Shown: positions 34,081 through 42,384 of the stretch, piece after piece
How the letters are laid out: each line of letters begins with the position of its first letter
How positions within the stretch are numbered: position 1 is the first letter of the stretch
NCBI RefSeq assembly: GCF_040544555.1
Contig: NZ_JBEPKD010000005.1
Coordinates: forward strand, 1 to 64,000
Source: Halalkalibacter oceani
GTDB taxonomy: Bacteria > Bacillota > Bacilli > Bacillales > Bacillaceae_D
Direction of reading: 5' to 3'
DNA length: 64,000 nt
The notes under the pieces: model-generated
Told to the model about the DNA's origin: nothing
The model's database searches: none
What the model saw: the letters and a program-made list of their open reading frames with translations, nothing else
Program-made: the position numbers and the translations under genes

Positions 34081-34347
34081 TTACTTATTTTTCTTTGAAA
34101 TTTTAACTACATAATCCTTTTGTGAGAATACTTCAATGATATTATTGCGTCGTTTAAGCATGTCTTCCATAGTTTCATAAAACCTAAGTTGTGTTTTCTT
34201 TCCAGTTAAACTTAACATGAAATAACCTTCCAGTTGCGAATGGCAAACCATATAAAAATTATGCTCCCTATGACCACCTGAGCCAAATTGAATGATATCC
34301 CCAACTTTTATATTATTTAATTTACTGTTATCTACTGTAACATTCAT
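34081..34347 (-). CDS. Small hypothetical protein (88 aa)
   Basis: The start is set at ATG 34347 (SD AAGGAG). The protein has VGDIIQFGSGGHREHNFYMV, probably a beta-barrel, and ends basic. The function is unknown. Confidence 0.6.
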   Translation of the reverse strand: MNVTVDNSKLNNIKVGDIIQFGSGGHREHNFYMVCHSQLEGYFMLSLTGKKTQLRFYETMEDMLKRRNNIIEVFSQKDYVVKISKKNK

Positions 34348-34362
34348 TTGCAAATTCTCCTT

Positions 34363-34557
34363 TTATTTTAATTTATTTTTACTCATATCAAATACACATC
34401 GAATAAATTCATCTTCTGATATTTCTCCCTCTATTACCTTTCGGATCAATCCTTCTTCGGCTTGGTTGAGCTTTTTACCTTCAATTTCTAAAGATGCTAT
34501 GGCATTGCGAAATGAGTATGCTTGCTTATCCTCTTTATGCTTTTTGAATACAATCAA
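34363..34557 (-). CDS. Hypothetical protein (64 aa)
   Basis: Basic N-terminus, helical, ending DEFIRCVFDMSKNKLK. TTG start (SD ATAGGGGT). The function is unknown. Confidence 0.5.
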   Translation of the reverse strand: MIVFKKHKEDKQAYSFRNAIASLEIEGKKLNQAEEGLIRKVIEGEISEDEFIRCVFDMSKNKLK

Positions 34558-34657
34558 CCCCTATATCATTCTTCTTATTAATTTATTTAACTTCACTCTC
34601 TTTTTAAAATAAGCGATTTCTTCTTCGGTAGAGCTATAATTAATTTATTTCTTTTAT

Positions 34658-34912
34658 TTAGATTTCTTCAAACTTAACTTCATTCACCTGCTCCACTGGT
34701 GTCATCTCTGTGATAGTAGTACTTCTAACAAATAATTCAATTGTCTCATAAAATTCCGATTCTACATTATATGTAACCAAATTTAAAATTGCATATCCTC
34801 GATCCCTATCATAAATAACTGTATGTAACTCTTCATGTGAATTAATCAGAAAACAACCTTCTCTAAAAAGATCTTTATTCGTTGAGTCATTTCTCAAGAT
34901 TGAATATTTCAT
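34658..34912 (-). CDS. Hypothetical protein (84 aa)
   Basis: The start is MKYSILRNDSTNKDLFREGC (SD AAGGAG). Beta-rich. The dyad at 34928-34941 is just upstream of the SD. The function is unknown. Confidence 0.6.
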   Translation of the reverse strand: MKYSILRNDSTNKDLFREGCFLINSHEELHTVIYDRDRGYAILNLVTYNVESEFYETIELFVRSTTITEMTPVEQVNEVKFEEI

Positions 34913-34939
34913 TTGTAACAACTCCTTAAAACTCTTCTT

Positions 34940-35113
34940 TTATTCAATGAATACTTCTGGAAATAGCTCTTTAACTGACACCTTCGTTGATGCGCCATCA
35001 TCATCCGTTATATAAATACCAGTCTCCCCTTTTGGAACATTAGTTTTTACTTTTATTCCATAGGACTCTGCAGATTTCAACATATCTTCCTTGATAATTT
35101 TAAAATCATTCAT
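34940..35113 (-). CDS. Small hypothetical protein (57 aa)
   Basis: An intact 57-codon frame starts at ATG 35113: MNDFKIIKEDMLKSAESYGI, followed by VPKGETGIYITDDDGAS. It fits the gap and has the composition of a real gene. SD GAGAAGGG. The function is unknown. Confidence 0.55.
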   Translation of the reverse strand: MNDFKIIKEDMLKSAESYGIKVKTNVPKGETGIYITDDDGASTKVSVKELFPEVFIE

Positions 35114-35142
35114 ATGAATTATTCCCTTCTCAAATACTCCTT

Positions 35143-35355
35143 TTAAATTGAGTCTAAATCAAAGTCTGCATATTCACCAATCAACTTCCCATTTAAATAA
35201 AGTTCTGTTGTAAATAACATCTGTTTAAGTTGAATATCATTTTCTCCTTTTATGACTACTAACTCGAAGTTAGAAGGTTTGTCACTAATTGAAACTCCAT
35301 TTACTCTCAACGTTTGAATAAACCATTTATCTTTTGAATTTAATTCTGCTGTCAT
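35143..35355 (-). CDS. Hypothetical protein (70 aa)
   Basis: Beta-rich; ATG overlaps the stop of the upstream gene (ATGA). The function is unknown. Confidence 0.6.
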   Translation of the reverse strand: MTAELNSKDKWFIQTLRVNGVSISDKPSNFELVVIKGENDIQLKQMLFTTELYLNGKLIGEYADFDLDSI

Positions 35356-35543
35356 TTAATCACCACTCCATTCTCCATATACACCAATTTCTTCTCCCGC
35401 TGATCCTTTTGCCACGCTGATTGATTTGTGTATTCTGGCTTAATTGGCTGCGCTTTTTCATATTGTGAATGTCCGACTTCTAAGTGATTAAAACTTAATT
35501 TATTTTCTTTTGTTTTACGATACCACAGTGTTACTGGCTCCAT
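35352..35543 (-). CDS. Hypothetical protein (63 aa)
   Basis: A Lys/Gln-rich protein (LEVGHSQYEKAQPIKPEYTNQ). SD AAGGAGAG. Its stop overlaps the next start. The function is unknown. Confidence 0.55.
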   Translation of the reverse strand: MEPVTLWYRKTKENKLSFNHLEVGHSQYEKAQPIKPEYTNQSAWQKDQREKKLVYMENGVVIK

Positions 35544-35558
35544 TGGTCATCACTCTCC

Positions 35559-35861
35559 TTATTCAAATTGATTAAAGCGTTTGATAAAGAATGGATGTTT
35601 TTCCTTCATCATTTTTTCTTTTTCAAATTTTATAATCAAAGGTTTCCATTCTTTAAAATAAGCAAATAAAAACACAGCAATACCAATGACTAAGAATATT
35701 GGTGATACTACATATTTCATAAATGTTAAATCTAATAATGGTTCGTCATATAATCTAACTGTCAAGATTAAAAATGAAATTATTGACATTAGAAATCCCG
35801 CTCCGACTATTTTCAATAATGCTTTTTTTAGAACGATCATATCTCGAATAAATTTACTCAT
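35559..35861 (-). CDS. Membrane protein with two segments (100 aa)
   Basis: The start is set at MSKFIRDMIVLKKALLKI (SD GGGGGTTGG). Two membrane stretches occur (GFLMSIISFLILTVRL and FLVIGIAVFLFAYF), followed by a charged tail. The function is unknown. Confidence 0.6.
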   Translation of the reverse strand: MSKFIRDMIVLKKALLKIVGAGFLMSIISFLILTVRLYDEPLLDLTFMKYVVSPIFLVIGIAVFLFAYFKEWKPLIIKFEKEKMMKEKHPFFIKRFNQFE

Positions 35862-35908
35862 TTCCAACCCCCGCTCAATTAAAAAATATATTTTAATCAA
35901 CTTTATTT

Positions 35909-36265
35909 TCAATTTACAAGAATACGCAATTCTTCCAGACTCATCTGATTCACTTTCTTATGCGCTTGCTCAAGCATCTCTTTCATTTCTTTCTTATAAG
36001 AAACATTCTTTTCATATTCTTCTTTAGATAACCACAAACGATATGAACATCCGTCTGGAATTCCATATTGAACTTGGTGTGTCTTTTGATCAACTTTATA
36101 ACGCACTTTAGACTTTTCATAATACCAAATATATGCGCTCGTTTTATTCGCTTCTAATACGATCATTTCTTCAAGTTTCTGCTCGTGATCAATATCTCCC
36201 CAAAATTTACTCACTGTTTCGAGCCATACTTTTTGTCCAACCTGTAGAGGTACTTTTTTAGACAT
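35909..36265 (-). CDS. Hypothetical protein (118 aa)
   Basis: The protein has KVPLQVGQKVWLETVSKFWGD, and IWYYEKSKVRYKVDQKTHQVQYG with basic/aromatic surfaces, and a helical C-terminus. The function is unknown. Confidence 0.6.
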   Translation of the reverse strand: MSKKVPLQVGQKVWLETVSKFWGDIDHEQKLEEMIVLEANKTSAYIWYYEKSKVRYKVDQKTHQVQYGIPDGCSYRLWLSKEEYEKNVSYKKEMKEMLEQAHKKVNQMSLEELRILVN

Positions 36266-36281
36266 TTTGTATTATCCTTTC

Positions 36282-36563
36282 TCAATTATTTGAATGTTGC
36301 TTTTTAATTCTCTTACCATAAAACTTCACAAAGTCCTCAACGCTCATTTTTTGCGTTACGAGTTTACCACCCATATATAACTCTTCAAAGTCAATATAAA
36401 TTTCCCCATTCTGAATATATGGTAAGGTTTGAGCGACTATTTCATCTTGACAATCTACCTCCTCCAAGATCAAATCATATAAAGTAGATAACATTACTTT
36501 TATAGTCTCATCATATTTTTCTAGCAGATCATTTATATCTTTTGTGACTTCTTGAATATTCAA
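36282..36563 (-). CDS. Hypothetical protein (93 aa)
   Basis: An acidic helical protein with VMLSTLYDLILEEVDCQDEI. TTG start behind GGAGGGATAT. The function is unknown. Confidence 0.55.
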   Translation of the reverse strand: MNIQEVTKDINDLLEKYDETIKVMLSTLYDLILEEVDCQDEIVAQTLPYIQNGEIYIDFEELYMGGKLVTQKMSVEDFVKFYGKRIKKQHSNN

Positions 36564-36588
36564 TAATATCCCTCCAAAGTTTCACAGA

Positions 36589-36810
36589 TTATTTTATTTG
36601 TGGAATAACCTTGTCTAAAACTTTCTGTAGCACCTTATCAAGATAATCCAGCAAATCCTCTAATTTATATGCGGCTATTGTTAGCAGAAATAAAGGCAGC
36701 CATATGGGACTCGTTAGTATCAAAACAAACAATCTCACTTTAAGCATAAGTCTATGTGATTTTTCCGTATAAAATCTACTTACACCTTTTAGATCGTGCC
36801 TACTCCTCAT
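36589..36810 (-). CDS. Small membrane protein (73 aa)
   Basis: One membrane segment (VRLFVLILTSPIWLPLFLLTIA) is followed by an amphipathic tail (LEDLLDYLDKVLQKVLDKVI). The function is unknown. Confidence 0.6.
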   Translation of the reverse strand: MRSRHDLKGVSRFYTEKSHRLMLKVRLFVLILTSPIWLPLFLLTIAAYKLEDLLDYLDKVLQKVLDKVIPQIK

Positions 36811-36855
36811 TCCTTCAATTCACCTCATTTCAATTTTAATTTTTTTAATAAATAA

Positions 36856-37245
36856 TCACCAAAACTTCCACCATTTTTTATTGTGAGTTTTAACTTGAGA
36901 TATTTCATTATGCTTTTCATGACGCATCATAGAAATAAATTCATCAATAGCATCTTCTTTCGCATTTAAATTTATTTCTTTAATTATTTTGTCTGTATGA
37001 TATGTAATTGTATTATCTAGTCCGTACATAACATCTTCAATAACCACCTCATCATTATTAATGTTAACTTTGTTTCCCTTTCTAAATTTAATGGTCATAT
37101 CCTCTTCATGAAAAACTAACCTTCCTTTTAACCTGTAGTATTCCATAGGAAACTTCATTGTAGATCCCACTGGTCTAGAAATGTTAAGATATTCTTCACG
37201 AAGTCCAAAATCATCAGTTGTAAACGTCGCTCTATTTCCCATCAT
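36856..37245 (-). CDS. Hypothetical protein (129 aa)
   Basis: A beta-rich N-terminal domain (EYYRLKGRLVFHEEDMTIKFRKG) and a basic C-terminus ending KKWWKFW. The function is unknown. SD is weak. Confidence 0.55.
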   Translation of the reverse strand: MMGNRATFTTDDFGLREEYLNISRPVGSTMKFPMEYYRLKGRLVFHEEDMTIKFRKGNKVNINNDEVVIEDVMYGLDNTITYHTDKIIKEINLNAKEDAIDEFISMMRHEKHNEISQVKTHNKKWWKFW

Positions 37246-37367
37246 CCATTTATTCTCAATTACTTTACCTGTAAAATATGATTTTATTTTAAATACACCT
37301 CAATTCAGATTCTAATAAAACAGGCATTTTACACAATAACTAAAAGTTTTTTCAGATTTTAAAATCA

Positions 37368-37625
37368 TCAACAATACCTATTCTCGAACTCCCTGACATC
37401 ATTGAAAATTCTTTTCCATGATGGTGACGTTGGCTCAAAACATTTCTCTAGTCGTCTAACATTACTTTCTTGCCTTCTTAGCTCATCTTTCGCTGGTATT
37501 AAATCGCCAAACGAGGCATTTAAAATAGCTGTGATACAATTTGCTTCATGTTCATTTAATTCTTGCTTGTTATTAAATTTTTCTATTGCACGATGTGCCA
37601 AATTATAATCAACATTCACTTTCAT
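37368..37625 (-). CDS. Hypothetical protein (85 aa)
   Basis: Helical, with NVRRLEKCFEPTSPSWKRIF. Strong SD GAGGAGG. The function is unknown. Confidence 0.6.
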   Translation of the reverse strand: MKVNVDYNLAHRAIEKFNNKQELNEHEANCITAILNASFGDLIPAKDELRRQESNVRRLEKCFEPTSPSWKRIFNDVREFENRYC

Positions 37626-37664
37626 ATTAGATCCTCCTCAATGAACATTTAGTCAGAATATTGA

Positions 37665-37892
37665 TCAATCTTCGTGATATTCGTATGCTCGTTGTACTTC
37701 ATCGAACTCTTCTTTTGGCAATACATCTTTAGCAACCTGACACCAATAACCTAAATCCTGTGCTGCTTCAATTAATTCATTAATTGCTTGCTCTTGTGAG
37801 ATTCTTTTCTCATCAATAAACAACTCGCCCTCTGTGTTTTTTGTTAGCATATGTGCTCCTTTTTTATGTAAACATACTTTTACTTCTTCCAT
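37665..37892 (-). CDS. Hypothetical protein (75 aa)
   Basis: The start is MEEVKVCLHKKGAHMLTK (SD AGGAGG). An A/T box (37911-37936) lies in the leader and a promoter is at 37962-37990. The function is unknown. Confidence 0.6.
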   Translation of the reverse strand: MEEVKVCLHKKGAHMLTKNTEGELFIDEKRISQEQAINELIEAAQDLGYWCQVAKDVLPKEEFDEVQRAYEYHED

Positions 37893-37961
37893 TTTCAATT
37901 CCTCCTAATTTAATATAATTTAATTAATTTTATTTACTGGTTAATAACTTTCTTTGAATTC

Positions 37962-38012
37962 AGATTACCACAATGCGTCTTTTGTTTCAATAGTTATTTT
38001 TATTTTATTTAT
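37962..38012 (-). promoter_or_regulatory. Promoter with A/T box
   Basis: On the minus strand, -35 TTGAAA (37985-37990) and -10 TAATCT (37962-37967) are 17 bases apart. The A/T box (37991-38012) is directly upstream. Confidence 0.55.
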
Positions 38013-38042
38013 TAAATTCACTTTAAATCACTATGTCGTATT

Positions 38043-38420
38043 TTAGATAGTACTATGATACAGCTTAAGAAATAACTCTTCATTAATTTTAATGACCTCT
38101 TCATTTTCACTGCCACATTTCGTTTGAATAATATCAATTACATTTAAGCCATGTATTCTAAACATAATACTTTCATCAATGTTATAAACCTTTTCGTGAG
38201 TTGGGGTGAAAGGATTTTCCCAATGCAATCTCTCTTCCCAATTTGGATTTTTATATGCGAATAAGCACTCATACATCTCATGCAATTGATCATCAGTTAA
38301 GACTACTGAATTAGATTCCTGGGTTTTATAGAAAGTCTGAGTTATTTTTAGTGTTTCGTTCTCACTGCTCATTATCAATCTCTGATTCTTATTATCCTTT
38401 ATCGTTAACAACCTTTCCAC
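38043..38420 (-). CDS. Hypothetical protein (125 aa)
   Basis: The protein has beta strands (LLTIKDNKNQRLIMSSENETLKI) and a His/Trp-containing middle (ERLHWENPFTPTHEKVYNI). GTG start with SD-like GGGG. The function is unknown. Confidence 0.55.
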   Translation of the reverse strand: MERLLTIKDNKNQRLIMSSENETLKITQTFYKTQESNSVVLTDDQLHEMYECLFAYKNPNWEERLHWENPFTPTHEKVYNIDESIMFRIHGLNVIDIIQTKCGSENEEVIKINEELFLKLYHSTI

Positions 38421-38464
38421 CCCAATTCAGCTCACTCATATTATTGACATTGATTTTTATTATA

Positions 38465-38644
38465 TCATAGTCCACTTGGTTGTAGATAATGGCGACAACA
38501 ACCATTTTCTTTATGTATTAGATTGTATTTATTCATTGTTTCAACTTTCTTCTCTGCCTCTTCAAGTGTTAGCCCCGTTTCCACTGTCCACCAATAATCC
38601 GCAAATGGACATGTAAAAACAATTTCATATAAGTCATTATTCAT
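38465..38644 (-). CDS. Small hypothetical protein (59 aa)
   Basis: An intact frame from ATG 38644: MNNDLYEIVFTCPFADYW, then LTLEEAEKKVETMNKYNL and CCRHYLQPSG. It fills the gap between genes. SD is moderate (AAGGAGATTC). The function is unknown. Confidence 0.55.
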   Translation of the reverse strand: MNNDLYEIVFTCPFADYWWTVETGLTLEEAEKKVETMNKYNLIHKENGCCRHYLQPSGL

Positions 38645-38667
38645 TTAGAATCTCCTTAAAGGAAAAA

Positions 38668-38874
38668 TTATTCGCTTTCATAATTTAAAGTAATCCCTAT
38701 GCCATCTGTTTTAGCTTTATCAATGAACTTGAAAGTCCCATCTTTAAAATAAATGTTAACTCCATTTTTATAATTCTCTACTTTATTAATGCTATCAGGC
38801 GTTATTGTTATAATATCAACTTCATCTTCACTGAGAACCCTATGGGTTCCGTCTTTATTATAAATTCTCACCAT
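38668..38874 (-). CDS. Hypothetical protein (68 aa)
   Basis: The start is MVRIYNKDGTHRVLSEDEVD (SD GAAGGTG). Beta-rich with repeated DGT/KDG turns. The function is unknown. Confidence 0.6.
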   Translation of the reverse strand: MVRIYNKDGTHRVLSEDEVDIITITPDSINKVENYKNGVNIYFKDGTFKFIDKAKTDGIGITLNYESE

Positions 38875-38912
38875 ATTTTTCACCTTCGCCCTTCATATAA
38901 TGGAAAATTTAT

Positions 38913-39164
38913 CTATTTTAGTTGCTTAAAATGTTTCGCTACCAATCGAAAAGATTTATATAATTCAATTTCTTCTGGAGTTGCTTCTCTTATTTCTTCT
39001 ACTCCGTTAAACCGATAATCACTTTCTACAATATATCCATTTCTGATCCATCTATCTTTATCTCCTAAAATATTCGCCAGCTCTGCTTCGATAATACTGC
39101 CGATATTCCATGAGTTAATTTTTGCTTTCGACCACAGCGAGACACTTGTTTCAAATTCCGCCAT
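38913..39164 (-). CDS. Hypothetical protein (83 aa)
   Basis: The protein has LWSKAKINSWNIGSIIEAEL and ends VAKHFKQLK. SD GAAAGGGG. The function is unknown. Confidence 0.6.
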   Translation of the reverse strand: MAEFETSVSLWSKAKINSWNIGSIIEAELANILGDKDRWIRNGYIVESDYRFNGVEEIREATPEEIELYKSFRLVAKHFKQLK

Positions 39165-39236
39165 TCATCTTACCCCTTTCACAATTTAATATTATAATTA
39201 AACTTTACTTGTTTTCATTTAAAAGAAAGATTTCAA

Positions 39237-39401
39237 TTAATCTTCATCCTCAGTTAACTTTTTATATGTATCATTCAGTAGCTCATATAACCCACCATCT
39301 TGTTGCATACTACTACTAACTTCTTCCCTATCAATGATCCTTAATTTAATTAAAATTGTTAGTGACGCTGCTAAACAGTCCTTTAACTCATCTTTCTCCA
39401 T
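39237..39401 (-). CDS. Hypothetical protein (54 aa)
   Basis: The start is MEKDELKDCLAASLTIL (SD GAAAGGGGAAG). Helical, acidic end. The function is unknown. Confidence 0.55.
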   Translation of the reverse strand: MEKDELKDCLAASLTILIKLRIIDREEVSSSMQQDGGLYELLNDTYKKLTEDED

Positions 39402-39427
39402 TAGTTTACTTCCCCTTTCTATTTTAT

Positions 39428-39901
39428 TTAATATAATTTCCACCAAAAATCAAATATCTTGTTAGTCATATTACCTTTAAGAGAGATGTCTCCCTTATAT
39501 CTTCTTATCTTTCTGTGCGATTGTTTTTTAAAGTGTCTACTTCGCTTTCCACGATAGGATCTTTGTTTCCACCCTTCTCTGTTATTAACATTCATCCATG
39601 AAATTTCACTTAACTTTTTAAGTCTCTCTTTTTCTTTTTTCTTATAATCCCGTTTATGCAATCTCTTTTTCTTTTTACGTTTGGACTTTGAATTATCAAT
39701 ATGTAAAAACTCCATCTTTTCCATCAGTGCCTGTATGTACATTTTATAATAGGCATCTTCACTACCCATAGACATCTCATTCACAATTAAGCCTGTCCCA
39801 AAATCAAAATCCTCTCCTTCCAATTCTGCGTAGGCTAGAAGATCATTCAGTTGGTCGATGTAATCTTGTTTAGTTATTAATTCTTTATTGTTGTAAGTCA
39901 C
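39428..39901 (-). CDS. Basic hypothetical protein (157 aa)
   Basis: An acidic N-terminal third (DYIDQLNDLLAYAELEGEDFDF) is followed by a very basic region (KSKRKKKKRLHKRDYKKKEK; KQRSYRGKRSRHFKK) that should bind nucleic acid. GTG start (39901). The function is unknown. Confidence 0.6.
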   Translation of the reverse strand: MTYNNKELITKQDYIDQLNDLLAYAELEGEDFDFGTGLIVNEMSMGSEDAYYKMYIQALMEKMEFLHIDNSKSKRKKKKRLHKRDYKKKEKERLKKLSEISWMNVNNREGWKQRSYRGKRSRHFKKQSHRKIRRYKGDISLKGNMTNKIFDFWWKLY

Positions 39902-39928
39902 CAATACCACCCCGAAAATTAATAATGA

Positions 39929-40375
39929 TTATTTTATTTTTTTAATTGTTATTTTCAACTTCCCTTCTTCAATTTCAATTTTTTCATAAGTGTTATTATA
40001 ATCATCTTCTTCGCTCCAAGGTGGATAGATTAATTTAATTCTACTCTCCACTTCATTCAATAAATCAATACAAACAATGTCGCTATGATTTAAAATTCTT
40101 CCTAAAATATTTGGTCTGTCTTCAACTTTATTGCTCATGGGATTACTAACAAACATACCTAATGGCTCATCATAATCAAAAGGATTATACACAAGATCGG
40201 ATTCTTCTTGGTATAGCACTTCCAACTCAACACCTTCGGCAAGATAGGCATTCTCTTCATAAAAATCATTAGTGAATGGTTTTAAATCTCCATATTCAAA
40301 TTTTAAAATACGTTCAACAGGAATTATGATTGACTCACAATTTTCAAAGATTAATTCAATATATTTAACTTCCAC
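39929..40375 (-). CDS. Hypothetical protein (148 aa)
   Basis: An acidic beta-rich protein with VKYIELIFENCESIIIPVERI and EGKLKITIKKIK. GTG start behind AAGGAGAG. The function is unknown. Confidence 0.6.
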   Translation of the reverse strand: MEVKYIELIFENCESIIIPVERILKFEYGDLKPFTNDFYEENAYLAEGVELEVLYQEESDLVYNPFDYDEPLGMFVSNPMSNKVEDRPNILGRILNHSDIVCIDLLNEVESRIKLIYPPWSEEDDYNNTYEKIEIEEGKLKITIKKIK

Positions 40376-40395
40376 TAACTAATCTCTCCTTTTTA

Positions 40396-40752
40396 TTAAT
40401 TATATAATTTTAATTCTTTAATCCAATCAGGTAGCATATTCGAAGTCATAATTCCATAGTTAACACATGTTAGCGTGTCCGGCTTTAATTGAGTTAACCC
40501 ATTATCTCTAATTACACAATAATTACCTGTTTGCTCAAGCTCCTCTAGTCTCCATTGTGGACATTTGAGAATTATTTTCTTCTGGGCAATCATGTAATCC
40601 TCAAGCGGTTCAATCTTCTTCCCTTCTTGTAATGGTTTGATAGCGTTATAGTAAAGATGACTCATTACTGCATGACCGACTTGCCCTGCTAGCTTACCCT
40701 TACCAATCTTGATGTTTTCATTAACTAAAATATACATTCTATAATCGTTCAT
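40396..40752 (-). CDS. Type-2 peptidyl-tRNA hydrolase-like protein
   Basis: A 118-aa protein. MYILVNENIKIGKGKLAGQVGHAVMSHLY matches the PTH2 opening, in which the Lys, Gln and His near the KLAxQxxHA stretch form the active region. VIRDNGLTQLKPDTLTCVNYG matches the later PTH2 strand and turn. It would free tRNA from stalled peptidyl-tRNA. PTH2 is typical of archaea and eukaryotes, and some phages carry it. SD is GAGGAAG. Confidence 0.78.
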   Translation of the reverse strand: MNDYRMYILVNENIKIGKGKLAGQVGHAVMSHLYYNAIKPLQEGKKIEPLEDYMIAQKKIILKCPQWRLEELEQTGNYCVIRDNGLTQLKPDTLTCVNYGIMTSNMLPDWIKELKLYN

Positions 40753-40796
40753 TCTTTACTTCCTCTCTTCAACTTTTTAAAAGTCTTTTCATTTAT

Positions 40797-41078
40797 TTAA
40801 TCATCCCAAAATTTATTTCCTTTAATGATGTGCTCCACAATAATTTTCACAATAATCGGAAACCAAAACAAGGTCACAAATGAGTAAACAGTTGCTAATA
40901 TTTTTTTATCCCCAATCAATTTCACTAATAAATTCAAACTATCCAAGAGGTTTGATTCGAGTTTATCTAATTCTTTGCCATTCTCATACTTAATTATAGT
41001 GTGATCCATTACTTTTACTATACATTCTGACATTACAATCCCAAAGAAAAAATATCCACCATATATAATACTGATCAT
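40797..41078 (-). CDS. Membrane protein (93 aa)
   Basis: N- and C-terminal membrane segments (ISIIYGGYFFFGIVM and ATVYSFVTLFWFPIIVKIIV) flank a polar middle. SD GAGGAGG. The function is unknown. Confidence 0.6.
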   Translation of the reverse strand: MISIIYGGYFFFGIVMSECIVKVMDHTIIKYENGKELDKLESNLLDSLNLLVKLIGDKKILATVYSFVTLFWFPIIVKIIVEHIIKGNKFWDD

Positions 41079-41239
41079 GTGACAACCTCCTCCGTATTCA
41101 TCTATATAGGGTATTCATTCTAATTAAGAATTATTAATAGTTGTAAGGAATGGTCGCATTTAAAGAAAATAGTGAATAACAGAAACATTTTTTAATTTTC
41201 TATCCCTTACTTCTCCTTTCATTAAAAGACCGTTTTTAA

Positions 41240-41554
41240 TTAAATATATTCCCCTGCCGTATAGTTTTCAACGATTCCTTTCTCAGTCAAATCCAACATA
41301 ATTTTTTCAACTTTGTCTTTTACCGTCAGAGCGAATTTAAAATTTGGGTCTTGTGATAAGTAATATTGATAATCATAAGGTTGTAAAAAGTTTTCATCTA
41401 ATACGTCAATTTTAAAACTACTATCTTCTTTTTTAACTGTGAGATTGAATGTAATATCCTCTTCAACTGTTTTACAATAATGCCAATATCCTTTTCTATA
41501 CTCTGTGAAGGACAATTCTCTCATTTGCATATCATTTAATATGTTTACTTTCAT
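41240..41554 (-). CDS. Hypothetical protein (104 aa)
   Basis: The start is set at MKVNILNDMQMRELSF because AAAGGAG precedes it. Beta-rich. It is followed by a dyad at 41224-41237 and a 160-bp gap (41079-41239) with only a 22-codon frame. The function is unknown. Confidence 0.6.
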   Translation of the reverse strand: MKVNILNDMQMRELSFTEYRKGYWHYCKTVEEDITFNLTVKKEDSSFKIDVLDENFLQPYDYQYYLSQDPNFKFALTVKDKVEKIMLDLTEKGIVENYTAGEYI

Positions 41555-41576
41555 AATTTTACTCTCCTTTAGAAAA

Positions 41577-41789
41577 TTATTTAAATTGTAATTCCCCTTT
41601 AAAATAATTGGATAAAGCTTCATGAATATCAATACAGCTTACTTCTCTGCTCTTTTGTTCTACTTTTAAATTACCTGTTATCATTTGTTCATCATCATAA
41701 AGAATTTTAAAGTTAACCATATCTCTATATTTACCAGTAACATCACATAAAACAGTATTCACCTGATTGATAGTAATATAACCTTTCAT
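41577..41789 (-). CDS. Hypothetical protein (70 aa)
   Basis: Beta-rich (INQVNTVLCDVTGKYRDMVNFKILYD). SD AGGAGG. The function is unknown. Confidence 0.6.
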   Translation of the reverse strand: MKGYITINQVNTVLCDVTGKYRDMVNFKILYDDEQMITGNLKVEQKSREVSCIDIHEALSNYFKGELQFK

Positions 41790-41840
41790 ATTCCCTCCTA
41801 TGATTTTTTTGATTAAAATGAGAATATTATATTATTTAAT

Positions 41841-42248
41841 TTATTTCTTTACTTCTTCTCTGTTTACTTCTATTCTCCACGCTTTATTCAGATCGCTAAA
41901 ATTTCTAGTGATCATTTCTCCAAATATAAGATGTCTGTCGCTCCACCCCTTATTAACTTCATTATGTAACTGTTCTTTGATAACTGTGGCATCATTATAA
42001 CCTTTATGTAAATTCGCTTTAGGATTCCATTCTTTATACCAATACCTTAATTCAGAAAGAGAATTTTTATTCCCTATACGTTCTAATGCATCACATAACA
42101 ATTTTTTAAGCGCTCTTTCTTTTCTAGTCAAACCAATCATGTTTATTTTATTTTTATTATTTATTTTATTTAAATTCTTTTTCTGTTTTTCAGTTAAATT
42201 AAACTCTTTAGATGTAGGAGAGATTACATTATTTGAACTACTCACCAC
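41841..42248 (-). CDS. Hypothetical protein (135 aa), N-terminus at the IS605 junction
   Basis: The protein has MIGLTRKERALKKLLCDALERIG and WYKEWNPKANLHKGYNDAT. The first codons (GTG GTG AGT AGT) lie at or inside the IS605 right end, whose GAAGGGTG would serve as SD. It may therefore be the remaining part of a longer gene cut by the insertion. The function is unknown. Confidence 0.5.
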   Translation of the reverse strand: MVSSSNNVISPTSKEFNLTEKQKKNLNKINNKNKINMIGLTRKERALKKLLCDALERIGNKNSLSELRYWYKEWNPKANLHKGYNDATVIKEQLHNEVNKGWSDRHLIFGEMITRNFSDLNKAWRIEVNREEVKK

Positions 42249-42384
42249 TTAACACCCTTCGGGTTGTTTGAAGTGGGAGATTCTTGGGAATAGAGCGTAC
42301 TTGTTAGCGTATTTCTTTGCCAACAGAGGTTTCTCTTATTGACCAAGCTATCCCCGTAGATTCCTACGGTTCTATATTTTTTGT
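42249..42384 (-). ncRNA. Probable omega-RNA region at the tnpB end
   Basis: TnpB guide RNAs span the 3' part of tnpB and the right end of the element. The segment after tnpB carries several hairpins, including CCCGAAGGG near 42255. The guide would be the flanking phage DNA just left of 42245. This is inferred from family architecture. Confidence 0.45.
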
